Positions 9,379 through 16,144 of a stretch of DNA of 53,857 bases are shown in pieces (within the stretch, counting starts at the first letter, position 1; every line of letters starts with the position of its first letter). The DNA lies in contig NZ_NSGG01000026.1 in assembly GCF_002295065.1 (NCBI RefSeq), positions 1 to 53,857 of the forward strand, written 5' to 3'. The notes beneath the pieces are model-generated. The model had not been told where the DNA came from, ran no database searches, and saw only the letters and a program-made list of their open reading frames with translations. The DNA comes from Mesorhizobium sp. WSM3859 (GTDB lineage Bacteria; Pseudomonadota; Alphaproteobacteria; Rhizobiales; Rhizobiaceae). The translations under genes were made by a program, and so were the position numbers.

Positions 9379-9795
9379 ATGCGGAAAACAGTTTTCCTTC
9401 TATCCGTCGCTTCCCTTTGCGGATGCGTGGCGACAGCACCGCCGCCCCCGCTCGGCGGCAACCCGAGCAGCGACCCGCTGGTCGATCCCGTTCCGATCTC
9501 GTTGGCCCTGGAGGAGATCATCACGGCCGGCGTCCGCCAGCATTTGAAAAACCCCATCGCCGCAAAGTTTGGAGCGATGCGCGCCGGCGAGCGCAGCTTG
9601 AACGGCCGCCACGAGATCGTGGTGTGCGGCTATGTCGACGACAAGGGCTCTGCCGGTGGCAATGAGCCTTTCATCGGCAAGATCCATCCCGATGCCGGAA
9701 ACAGCTTCGAGCTCGTCGCGATAAACGACGCCTCGGTCAGCGGCGCCTGCAAGGCAGCCGGATTGGCGATGCCGGAACTGAAGCCCAATTCCTAA
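9379..9795 (+). CDS. Putative lipoprotein, 138 aa
   Basis: The chosen start gives MRKTVFLLSVASLCGCVATA, a basic tip, a hydrophobic core and a lipobox-like LCGC, so the mature protein would be lipid-anchored at the cysteine. It is followed by a proline-rich spacer and a soluble domain with LALEEIITAGVRQHLKNPIAAKF and EIVVCGYVDDKGSAGGNEPF, a pattern seen in many uncharacterised rhizobial secreted proteins. No function can be given. An upstream ATG at 9313 would bury the signal sequence and is rejected. Confidence 0.7.
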   Translation: MRKTVFLLSVASLCGCVATAPPPPLGGNPSSDPLVDPVPISLALEEIITAGVRQHLKNPIAAKFGAMRAGERSLNGRHEIVVCGYVDDKGSAGGNEPFIGKIHPDAGNSFELVAINDASVSGACKAAGLAMPELKPNS

Positions 9796-9959
9796 ATCGG
9801 TCGGGGCAGGAAAGTTGTCGGCTTCAAATCAAGCCAATCAGGCCGGTGGCACCGCACAGGGAGTTTGCAAGGTTGCCGTTTGTCGACAGGCACGATTCTC
9901 ACCGTTCCTTTCCGTGAAACCAGTGCAAACGCCGGGGATTGGCCGAAGCCTTCCAACCT

Positions 9960-10143
9960 CGTCATCCCTGGGCGGAGCAAGGAGCGGAAGCGGCGTCGCG
10001 GAGACCCTGGAATCCATTCCGCGACCGTGGTCGAAGAGTGCAGCGGAGCAGATTTTGCACCGTAGCAGCGCTTATACGTCACGGAATGGATCCTCGGGTC
10101 TGCGCGCGTCGCTTCGCTCCTTGCTCCGCCCGTGGATGACGAC
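9960..10143. repeat. Long imperfect inverted repeat (rhizobial CGTCATCC...GGATGACG type)
   Basis: Left arm beginning CGTCATCCCTGGGCGGAGCA and right arm ending TGCTCCGCCCGTGGATGACG are inverted copies of about 60 bases, with TGGAATCCATTCCG / CGGAATGGATCC pairing further in, around a spacer of about 50 bases. It occupies most of the 490-base gap between the convergent lipoprotein and BA14K genes. No gene is seen in this gap. Elements of this kind are common in Mesorhizobium intergenic regions. Confidence 0.8.
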
Positions 10144-10243
10144 TGGGTGAGGCGTTTCGGCCAGTCTCCAAGGCGTGCCACCTGCCCAACACAAACATAG
10201 CCGACCAGTCAAAATCCCTGTGCTGGGGAACGCTCAAAGGAAA

Positions 10244-10270
10244 GAAAAGGGGGCCGCGTGCAGCCCCTCT
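10244..10270 (-). terminator. Terminator of the BA14K-family gene
   Basis: On the reverse strand GAGGGGCTGCACGCGGCCCC forms a GC stem followed by CTTTTCTTT. It lies about 20 bases past the stop codon of the BA14K-family gene. Confidence 0.75.
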
Positions 10271-10288
10271 TTCCTGGTCAGCCTTCTC

Positions 10289-10609
10289 TTACAGATGGCA
10301 ATAGTGCGGGTAACCGTCGTAGCCGATATAGGTGTTCGTATCCGGGTCATAGCTGCCGTAGCGGGCCATGCAGCGGCGGACATGCCAGGAACCTTCGTAG
10401 CCGCCTTCCTCGACATAGACGGTGCGGGGCTGCTGCTGGGCAAGCAGGCTGCCGAGGACGAAGCCGCCGACGCCGGCGGCGATGCCGATGCCGAGCTCGC
10501 GGCGATGATGATGATGGTCGTGGGCGGCCGAAGGCTGGACGGTGCCGACGAGCGAGCCGGCGGCGACGGTGGTGGCGATGAGGCCGGAAACGATGGTGCG
10601 CTTGAACAT
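10289..10609 (-). CDS. BA14K family secreted protein
   Basis: A 106-residue protein with a signal peptide (MFKRTIVSGLIATTVAAGSL, cleavage likely near PSAAHD), a histidine run, a glycine-zipper segment (GIGIAAGVGGFVLGSLL), and a C-terminal block CMARYGSYDPDTNTYIGYDG ending in a second cysteine, HYCHL. That last block is the BA14K (PF07886) signature first known from a Brucella immunoreactive, lectin-like protein. It is probably periplasmic or surface-associated. GGAGATCGTC precedes the ATG. Flanking terminators on both sides mark a single-gene unit. Confidence 0.85.
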   Translation of the reverse strand: MFKRTIVSGLIATTVAAGSLVGTVQPSAAHDHHHHRRELGIGIAAGVGGFVLGSLLAQQQPRTVYVEEGGYEGSWHVRRCMARYGSYDPDTNTYIGYDGYPHYCHL

Positions 10610-10761
10610 GACGATCTCCTGGTTTCGTTGGAGAGGCGAACCATCCGCCTCTTGACCATGGGTCGCGGCGGCGCCGAAAAAGGTTCGAAGATTTTTTGAG
10701 ATTTTTTTCGCCAGCCGTTCTGTCGGGCGGTGGCACCGACCAGTTCATTCTTTTGGAATGC

Positions 10762-10789
10762 AAAAAAGGGCGGCCGGTGGACCGCCCTT
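10762..10789 (-). terminator. Terminator, reverse strand
   Basis: AAGGGCGG at 10766-10773 pairs with CCGCCCTT at 10782-10789; read on the reverse strand the stem is followed by TTTTTT. It would end transcripts coming from the 55-residue membrane protein gene to the right. The rest of the interval from 10610 to 10817 holds only the BA14K promoter region. Confidence 0.75.
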
Positions 10790-10817
10790 CGAAGGCAGTT
10801 TGTCTCTCGCTAAAGAT

Positions 10818-10919
10818 TGAGTGAGTAGTGGGTAGTCAAGCAAGGCAGCCGTCCCGAACGGGCACCCTCTACTCACTACTGCCTACTGCCTACTGCCTAC
10901 GCCTACTGCCTACTCACTC
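10818..10919. repeat. TAGTGAG/TAGGCAG heptamer repeat with inverted arm
   Basis: On the forward strand CTACTCA and CTACTGC heptamers run from 10869 to 10917 (seven units, one missing a base). An inverted partner, GAGTGAGTAGTGGGTAG, lies at 10820-10836, so the two can pair into a stem. Read on the reverse strand the units are TAGTGAG and TAGGCAG, which share the TAG-N4 form of the array at 4055. The repeat begins three bases after the stop of the next gene. Confidence 0.8.
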
Positions 10920-10922
10920 TTT

Positions 10923-11090
10923 TCACCCCATCCCCGTGATGTGCCTCAGCCAAAACGCGAGCACGATGAAGCCGACGAAGGTGGCGACGCCGGTCCAGTC
11001 GATATTGGCTTTCTTCAGGTCGCTGATGACCTTCACCAGGAGAAGCCAGGTCACGACGATGAGCGGCAGGATGATGACGAATCTGATCAT
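10923..11090 (-). CDS. Small membrane protein, 55 aa
   Basis: A 55-residue protein, MIRFVIILPLIVVTWLLLVK followed by a short charged loop and a second hydrophobic helix (GVATFVGFIVLAFWL). I do not recognise the family. The start is put at MIRFV because the upstream extension is rich in cysteine and polar residues and lacks a ribosome binding site. Small two-helix proteins like this are common near tRNA genes in rhizobia; no function is known. Confidence 0.55.
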   Translation of the reverse strand: MIRFVIILPLIVVTWLLLVKVISDLKKANIDWTGVATFVGFIVLAFWLRHITGMG

Positions 11091-11241
11091 GCGGCACCCC
11101 GTTCGATGCGATTGCGCCTGACAAGGATGTAGGAAGCAGCGCACCGGTTTTCAGCATGCCGGCCAAGCTACGCGGTCCATTAGCAACCCAAAACGGAGTT
11201 TTGTCTTTACTGGCGCCCGAAATATGCTACCGGAGCGCCGT

Positions 11242-11288
11242 GCCCTTGTAGCTCAGCTGGTAGAGCAGCGGTGTGTAATTCACTGGGT
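11242..11288 (+). pseudogene. Truncated tRNA: 5' half only
   Basis: GCCCTTGTAGCTCAGCTGG begins a normal tRNA (acceptor 5' strand, D-arm), and the match continues through a 5+7+5 anticodon-arm-sized block to GGGTC of the variable loop. There it stops: no T-arm (TTCRA motif) and no CAAGGGC to close the acceptor stem follows. The anticodon stem does not pair well. This looks like the remains of a tRNA cut just before its 3' part, the place where integrative elements insert. Confidence 0.6.
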
Positions 11289-11363
11289 CAACCGCTAAGT
11301 CGTTGTTTTTCAACGATCCGGCCTCTCAGGGGGAATGCAGGGGGGAAATTTTCCCCGATAGAT

Positions 11364-11439
11364 GCCGCGTTAGCTCAGTTGGTAGAGCATCCGCCTTGTA
11401 AGCGGGAGGTCGGGGGTTCAAGTCCCTCACGCGGCACCA
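11364..11439 (+). tRNA. tRNA-Thr (TGT)
   Basis: A complete 76-base tRNA. It starts GCCGCGTTAGCTCAGTTGG, has the anticodon loop CTTGTAA (anticodon TGT), the T-arm GGGGGTTCAAGTCCCTC, a seven-base acceptor stem closed by ACGCGGC, discriminator A and an encoded CCA. It reads ACA codons. It lies about 75 bases after the truncated tRNA and directly upstream of the accessory genes, so it is a plausible integration site for them. Confidence 0.97.
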
Positions 11440-11513
11440 GCGCCTGTCCCTTGCCATCTTGTTCGCACGCCTAGCGTGACGCATTCTCTCATTTTTGCTG
11501 AGGGGACAAAACA

Positions 11514-11762
11514 ATGCGCTGGCTTTGGGTGTTCATGGGGCTGGTCCTCGCCGGTTGCAACAGCACGTCGTCCGATCAATGGCGGCCGGTCACATCTACC
11601 TCATATGAAGGGCGATTTGAGCAAGCCAAGGCGATCTGTAATGGGCGTGCTGCACAGACGGCAGTGGCTGCCGGAAGGGCCTGGATTGCTGGCGCTATCG
11701 CCTCCAACAGCGTGTTTCGAGCCTGCATGGCTGAACAGGGCTTTGCCCCAAAGACCTCCTAG
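11514..11762 (+). CDS. Small lipoprotein, 82 aa
   Basis: MRWLWVFMGLVLAGCNSTSS is a lipoprotein signal with lipobox LAGC, so the mature protein of about 68 residues would be membrane-anchored. The rest has EQAKAICNGRAAQTAVAAGRAW and ends FRACMAEQGFAPKTS, giving two further cysteines. Short lipoproteins ending in a CMAxxGF-like motif occur in many rhizobia without a known role. GAGGGGACAAAAC upstream gives a ribosome binding site. It is 77 bases upstream of the Shedu gene; whether the two are linked is unknown. Confidence 0.75.
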   Translation: MRWLWVFMGLVLAGCNSTSSDQWRPVTSTSYEGRFEQAKAICNGRAAQTAVAAGRAWIAGAIASNSVFRACMAEQGFAPKTS

Positions 11763-11839
11763 GACATCAGAAGGCCGCGGGCATCTAGTACAAGTATTCT
11801 GCCGTTGATGGTCTGATTTATCCGCTTGAGGGCTGGGAT

Positions 11840-13009
11840 ATGGGCGACGACGACTACGACGAAAGAGCGCGGTTCTTTAATCGCAGAACGGACAAGACAA
11901 TAGTTGACAAGGAGTTCGTAGATGGACTGACTCGCCGGAAAATGCGCATAGCTTCCCATGTGCTGGAGGGCTCAACAGGACTGGCCGAAGCGACTGTTGT
12001 TGGGGAAACCGTGCTTAGGGAAACCCGGGCCGCGCGGCAGGAAATAAAGGCCACGTTCTACGTGGATGATCGTTCCGTTCAAACATTGACCATCCAGCGC
12101 TTCAACAGGTCGGGGCCATCCGAAAAGCAACGGTTCTCGTTCGTCGGGTCAGAGATAAACACACTGCTAGAGTTCATTGCTGGCATCCGCACGGCTTCGC
12201 TGGATGGCGGCGGCACGGTCCATTTGTCCGACGAAGAAGTCCGCAACATCATCTTGAACCAGGGCCAGGCACATCAACTTTTTAGGAGAAATCCAGCCCT
12301 CTTTCTGGAACTGGCAGAGCAAGATGAGGCCGTAACGCGTGACCTCCATGCCCTTGGCTATCGGCGGAAGGAGTTGCGCCAGTTCGAAAGGTTGCTGCAT
12401 GACGGGAATTATTTCGCGAGCGAGCAAAGCCGTCTGAACTGCCGGCCGGAGGATGTGTGGCAGAAGTTCTTTGAGGCCAACACTTGGATTTTTGGCTACG
12501 GCTTGTCCTACCAGTTTCTGTCGAAACTCGATGAGCGGAAACTAGAGCAGGTAGTGCTTGGAAACAGTGTAGTCGGACCAGGCAAACGCGTGGACGGACT
12601 GATGAAAACGCGCGGCCGCATCAATTCACTGTGCTTTGTGGAGATCAAGCGCCATGACACTCCATTGCTAGGGCAAGCAATGTACCGCCCAGGCGCCTTC
12701 GCGCCGTCGTCAGAAGTCTCGGGCGGTGTTGCGCAGGTGCAAGCGACGGTGCACGCAGCGATACATAACCTGGGCGAGAAGTTCGCCACCGCCGATGCAA
12801 GCGGCGACCCTACCGGCGAGACGCTATTCAACATTCAGCCGCGCTCCTGTCTTGTCGTCGGAACGCTTGCTGAGTTCGAGACGCAATACGGCATCAATGA
12901 GCAAAAATTCCGATCGTTCGAGCTTTACCGGCGCAATATCTGGCGCCCGGAAATCGTGACCTTCGACGAGCTTCTAGAACGGGCGCGGTTTATAGTCGAA
13001 CCTGCATAG
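11840..13009 (+). CDS. sduA: Shedu-type anti-phage protein SduA (DUF4263 nuclease)
   Basis: A 389-residue protein matching the Shedu effector in size and design. The N-terminal 190 residues are a beta/alpha region of no recognised fold. The C-terminal DUF4263 domain starts around residue 205 with VWQKFFEANTWIFGYGLSY, the typical entry motif, followed by a PD-(D/E)XK nuclease core: Asp252 in GKRVDGLMKTRG, then Glu268 and Lys270 in CFVEIKRHDTPLL, then Gln299 and Gln301 in the helix GGVAQVQATV. All expected catalytic residues are present, so it should be active. Shedu is a single-gene defence that stops phage growth by nucleic-acid cleavage. The gene is lower in GC than its surroundings and lies between a tRNA and an integrase remnant. 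Assignment is from motifs only. Confidence 0.85.
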   Translation: MGDDDYDERARFFNRRTDKTIVDKEFVDGLTRRKMRIASHVLEGSTGLAEATVVGETVLRETRAARQEIKATFYVDDRSVQTLTIQRFNRSGPSEKQRFSFVGSEINTLLEFIAGIRTASLDGGGTVHLSDEEVRNIILNQGQAHQLFRRNPALFLELAEQDEAVTRDLHALGYRRKELRQFERLLHDGNYFASEQSRLNCRPEDVWQKFFEANTWIFGYGLSYQFLSKLDERKLEQVVLGNSVVGPGKRVDGLMKTRGRINSLCFVEIKRHDTPLLGQAMYRPGAFAPSSEVSGGVAQVQATVHAAIHNLGEKFATADASGDPTGETLFNIQPRSCLVVGTLAEFETQYGINEQKFRSFELYRRNIWRPEIVTFDELLERARFIVEPA

Positions 13010-13184
13010 CGTACGCGGCTACGGCGAAACCTCCGACCGTATGATCGGATTGCTTCGGCCCTTTTTCCCGACCTTTATGACGTCCTTGGCGAATAGGCGC
13101 TGTGAGCGCTCGCCGCCAGCGGGAGCTGCGCAAGCCACCAACGACAGTCGCCGAGGTAGATCAGGCGGTGGTGACACGACATTC
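13010..13184. other. Gap with no supported gene
   Basis: No convincing gene is seen. A short frame ending at 13187 reads RRQRELRKPPTTVAEVDQAVV and could be the tail of a lost gene, but it has no start signal and I cannot identify it. Confidence 0.4.
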
Positions 13185-13260
13185 ATAGCGGGTTGTGTCT
13201 AAAACATTGATAGCGGGTTGTGTCTAAAACATTGATAGCGGGTTGTGTCCAAAAATTGAG
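13185..13260. repeat. Three tandem 25-bp repeats
   Basis: The unit ATAGCGGGTTGTGTCTAAAA plus CATTG occurs at 13185 and 13210 without a mismatch and again at 13235 with small changes near its end (TGTCCAAAAATTG). There are no spacers, so this is not a CRISPR array. The GGGTTGTGTC core resembles an end sequence of a mobile element, but I cannot name one. Confidence 0.85.
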
Positions 13261-13331
13261 TGCTATCAGCGTGACACCCGGCTTCTCGCAGCATAGAGTA
13301 TGGAGCCTTTATGTGGAGGAGGAGCCTTTCC

Positions 13332-13655
13332 ATGCGTCGAATGATGCTTGCTGCATTCACACTATCGTGCGCAATCTCGATTGCCCACGCTGCGAATTGT
13401 CCCCCATATCCGAAGATAGGCGGCGACTGGATATGTACAGACCACTGCTCTCCCATTGGTGGTATCGCAAAGATCACGCAAAATGGCGGCAAGCTGGCCC
13501 TCATTAACGAGCACAACGAAGGCGGAGATGGTTTTTTTGAGAATTGTACTACTATTCGTGTAACGAATTGGCAGGGCGGTCTTCGAGGAAATCTTAGTGA
13601 AGACAAGAACGTTATTGGGTGGGCCAATGGAACAGTTTGGCGTAGGCAAGAATAG
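13332..13655 (+). CDS. Secreted hypothetical protein, 107 aa
   Basis: MRRMMLAAFTLSCAISIAHA is a standard signal peptide with cleavage after AHA, leaving a mature domain of about 87 residues. It has four cysteines, in NCPPYPKIGGDWICTDHCSP and FENCTTI, likely in disulfide bonds, and ends with a beta-rich WQGGLRGNLSEDKNVIGWANGTVWRR. It looks like a small beta-barrel-type secreted domain found in other rhizobia, with no known role. GTGGAGGAGGAG immediately upstream is a strong ribosome binding site and fixes the start. It sits in the accessory region and is low in GC. Confidence 0.7.
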   Translation: MRRMMLAAFTLSCAISIAHAANCPPYPKIGGDWICTDHCSPIGGIAKITQNGGKLALINEHNEGGDGFFENCTTIRVTNWQGGLRGNLSEDKNVIGWANGTVWRRQE

Positions 13656-13723
13656 GTGCTTGTGGTTCGTCTCCCATGCGCAGTATGGATAGTTAACGCT
13701 GGCAGGAGCAAAGAAGTGCCGCC

Positions 13724-13828
13724 ATGGGTGATGCGGCCCGCCCACCGTTGCCGATGAGCGGACCGGGATCGAGCAACCCGAGCCTGCCCGACCTGGGAAC
13801 GCTGTTCAAGCCGCCGCAGCGGCACTAG
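13724..13828 (+). pseudogene. Proline-rich C-terminal gene remnant
   Basis: A 34-codon frame reads MGDAARPPLPMSGPGSSNPS and continues LPDLGTLFKPPQRH before the stop. The frame is open only back to a stop at about 13690 and there is no good ribosome binding site, so it looks like the end of a larger protein whose body has been deleted. Its codon use is high in GC, unlike the orphan before it. I cannot identify the parent gene. Confidence 0.4.
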
Positions 13829-13844
13829 GCCCGTTTAAACGGCG

Positions 13845-14252
13845 TCACGTTGTGTCCTGGTAGTCATAGAGGTCATAGATAGCCCGCAGTCCGCCCCTAA
13901 AGCCGCCCTTGTGATTGAGATGGTTTCCGCGACCTCCAGCTTGATGCCGAGCCTTGCCAGCCCGCTTGTGAAGGTGCGCCGCAGATCGTGCAACGTCCAC
14001 TCGGGCAGCGGCGGCTCCCCGACGTGCTTGTCCAGCGCTTTCTTGCCATTGGAGAAGCCGCTGAACGGCGTTGTCGCCGTAGTGGTGAAAACGTACTCGG
14101 ATGGCCGTAACCGTCAGCGCCGTTCTCGTAGATCCATGTCGTGATCCGAGAATCATTGATGGCCTTCGGAACGACCTTCTTGCCCTCGGCATACCTGACG
14201 GGTGAAGTCGCAATGCTCGACCCGGTTCCCGCCCGCAACGGCCATTCGTCAA
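13845..14252 (-). pseudogene. Decayed tyrosine-recombinase (phage integrase) C-terminal fragment
   Basis: Read on the reverse strand, one frame gives WTLHDLRRTFTSGLARLGI followed by KLEVAET, the HxLRR box of the catalytic domain of P4-type integrases. A frame change at about 13915 then gives LNHKGGFRGGLRAIYDLYDY, matching the LNHxxG...YxxxxY region with the nucleophilic tyrosine, after which it ends early. A second frame break lies near 14105, before FTTTATTPFSG. The N-terminal arm-binding domain and half of the catalytic domain are missing. It is therefore inactive and marks a former integrative element. Confidence 0.8.
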
Positions 14253-14345
14253 TCGACGAAAGCTCTTAGACTAGTACGCGAAAGGAATGGCTCCCTGCGC
14301 GGAGGACGTATCAGTGAGGACCAGCGTTGCCTACTCCTGACATCC

Positions 14346-14960
14346 TCACACCCCGATCGCCGCCACCAGCACCCGGTTCTGCCGTCGTATCGCCGCCCTT
14401 AGCTCCGGTATCCTCGCCTCATCTTGCTTCACGAACTCGATGAACATCATGTTCATGTTGTTGAAGATCAGCTCGCCCACCGCTGGCCCGTCTATGTCCG
14501 GACGCACAAGGCCGATCTGCTGCAGGCGCGTGATCAGCGCGCTGATCTGCCTGGTCAGTTCCCGGTCCAGCGCGGTGTAGGCCTGGCCGAAGGGGCTGTC
14601 GGGCAATTGCGTCGAGATCGCCATCGCCTGGCGCCACATTTCCTTGCTCAGATAATTCAGCGAGTGCTCGATATAGATGCCGATCAGCGTGTCGAGCGCG
14701 TCGCCGACATTGGCCGGCGGGCTGGCGACTACCCCTCGCCCGGCATTCAGCACCTCATTGACCTCCATCGACACGATGGCGCCGAGGATGTCGCCCTTGT
14801 TCTGGTAGTAATTGTAGATGGTGCCGATCGAGACTTCGGCCTGCGCGGCGATCGCCTCGATCTTGGCGCCTTCGTAGCCGGCCTCGCGAAACAGCGCGGT
14901 GGCCGCATCGATGATGCGGCGGTGCCGGTCCGCCTTCTGCCGTTCGCGCAATCCGCTCAT
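14346..14960 (-). CDS. TetR-family transcriptional regulator
   Basis: A 204-residue regulator. Residues 10-60 are the TetR helix-turn-helix: RRIIDAATALFREAGYEGAK, then IEAIAAQAEVSIGTIYNYYQNKGDIL. The remaining, mostly helical C-terminal half is the ligand-binding and dimer domain and has the TetR_C layout. It is transcribed divergently from the polyamine-type ABC transporter operon, with a palindrome in between, so it probably represses that operon and itself. The ligand is unknown, possibly the transported compound. Confidence 0.9.
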   Translation of the reverse strand: MSGLRERQKADRHRRIIDAATALFREAGYEGAKIEAIAAQAEVSIGTIYNYYQNKGDILGAIVSMEVNEVLNAGRGVVASPPANVGDALDTLIGIYIEHSLNYLSKEMWRQAMAISTQLPDSPFGQAYTALDRELTRQISALITRLQQIGLVRPDIDGPAVGELIFNNMNMMFIEFVKQDEARIPELRAAIRRQNRVLVAAIGV

Positions 14961-14987
14961 ATCGGCCTCTCTGCCACAAAATCATAA

Positions 14988-15013
14988 TTGACTCAATTTT
15001 AGAATTGGTTCAA
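14988..15013. promoter_or_regulatory. Candidate TetR operator
   Basis: An imperfect 26-bp palindrome with arms TTGACTCAATTTT and AGAATTGGTTCAA (10 of 13 positions match) lies between the divergent TetR gene (start 14960) and the transporter operon (start 15054). Position and symmetry fit a TetR-family operator. Confidence 0.6.
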
Positions 15014-15053
15014 CTTTTCTTCCAACAAGCCAGCAAGGCAGGGAGAACACTCG

Positions 15054-16136
15054 ATGACCGTCAATGCCCGGACTCCGCTTTCCACCCTGAAGTCCCATCT
15101 CGCAGCCGCCTGCGCGGCTACCGCGTTGCTCGTCGCGGCGAGCGGCGCCCAGGCAGCCGATCTCAACGCGCTGATCTGGTGCGACCATTCCGATCCGGCG
15201 CTGCTCGAGCCATTCGAGAAGGCCAACGACGTCAAGGTCAACGTCAAGGAATTCGAGGGCACCGGCGCGGGGCTGGCCATCGTCGACCAGTCGCAGCCAG
15301 GCGACTGGGACGTGATGGTGATCGATTCCATCGATGTGCCGCGCGGCGTCGAAAAGGGCCTGTTCGAGCCGCTGCCCGAGGACAAACTGCCCTTCGCCGA
15401 TCTCTTCCCCGAAGTGAAGATGGACAAGTCGACCATCGTCGACGGCAAGCGCTACGGCATCACCGAAAAGTTCGGCTACAACACGATCGGTTTCAACAAG
15501 ACCAAGATCGACCCGGCCGACATGCAGTCGCTGGCCTCGCTCACCAGCGACAAATACAAGGGCAAGGTCGCGATCTACGATTACTACCTGCCTGTGATCG
15601 GCATGGCCGCTCTCGCCATCGGCAAGAAGACCGCCGATCTCACCGAGGCCGACCTGCCGGCGCTGAAGGCCGAACTGCTCAAGATGAAGGCCAATGCCAA
15701 GCTGGTCGGCGAGGTTACCGCCAGCCAGACGGCTCTCGCCACCGGCGAGGTCGACATCCTGGTCGGCGGTGGCGAGTGGGTGACGGCCGGCCTTGCCAAG
15801 GAGAACCCGGCGCTCGACTTCTCGATCCCGAAGGAGGGCGCTGTGCTGTGGTCGCAGTCGCTCGCCATGTTCAAGGATTCCAAGAACAAGGACATGGCGC
15901 TGAAATTCATCCAGTACATCATGAGCCCGGAGGGCCAGGCACGCCTTGCCACCTCCTCCTGCTACTGGGGCATGCCGGCGAACAAGACCGCGGCGCTGAC
16001 CGACGAGCAGAAGAAGATCCTGCGCTTCGACGAGCAGCCCGGCTTCCTCGCCCGCGCCCAGGCCTATCCGGCGCCGAATGCCGATCTCGACAAGAAGATG
16101 CAGGACATGTGGACCGAAATGCTGCAGGCGCAGTAA
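15054..16136 (+). CDS. ABC transporter substrate-binding protein, spermidine/putrescine type
   Basis: A 360-residue periplasmic binding protein. The first 35 residues, ending AALLVAASGAQAADL, form a signal peptide with cleavage after AQA. The mature part begins LNALIWCDHSDPALLEPFEK and has SIDVPRGVEKGLFEPL, EKFGYNTIGFNKTKI, and KFIQYIMSPEGQARLATSSC, features of the PotD/PotF family (SBP_bac_8). It captures a small cationic or related solute for the permeases encoded next. Polyamines are the likely class of substrate, but opines and other compounds are possible. It is the first gene of a four-gene transporter operon, nine bases before the first permease. Confidence 0.88.
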   Translation: MTVNARTPLSTLKSHLAAACAATALLVAASGAQAADLNALIWCDHSDPALLEPFEKANDVKVNVKEFEGTGAGLAIVDQSQPGDWDVMVIDSIDVPRGVEKGLFEPLPEDKLPFADLFPEVKMDKSTIVDGKRYGITEKFGYNTIGFNKTKIDPADMQSLASLTSDKYKGKVAIYDYYLPVIGMAALAIGKKTADLTEADLPALKAELLKMKANAKLVGEVTASQTALATGEVDILVGGGEWVTAGLAKENPALDFSIPKEGAVLWSQSLAMFKDSKNKDMALKFIQYIMSPEGQARLATSSCYWGMPANKTAALTDEQKKILRFDEQPGFLARAQAYPAPNADLDKKMQDMWTEMLQAQ

Positions 16137-16144
16137 ATCGGCCG

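Noticed and set aside
13185..13260. CRISPR-like array
   Set aside because: The three repeats are adjacent, with no spacers, and no cas gene is nearby.
13199..13825. A 208-codon reverse-strand gene across the tandem repeats and the secreted orphan
   Set aside because: It spans the repeats, has no ribosome binding site, and overlaps a forward gene that has a signal peptide and strong ribosome binding site.
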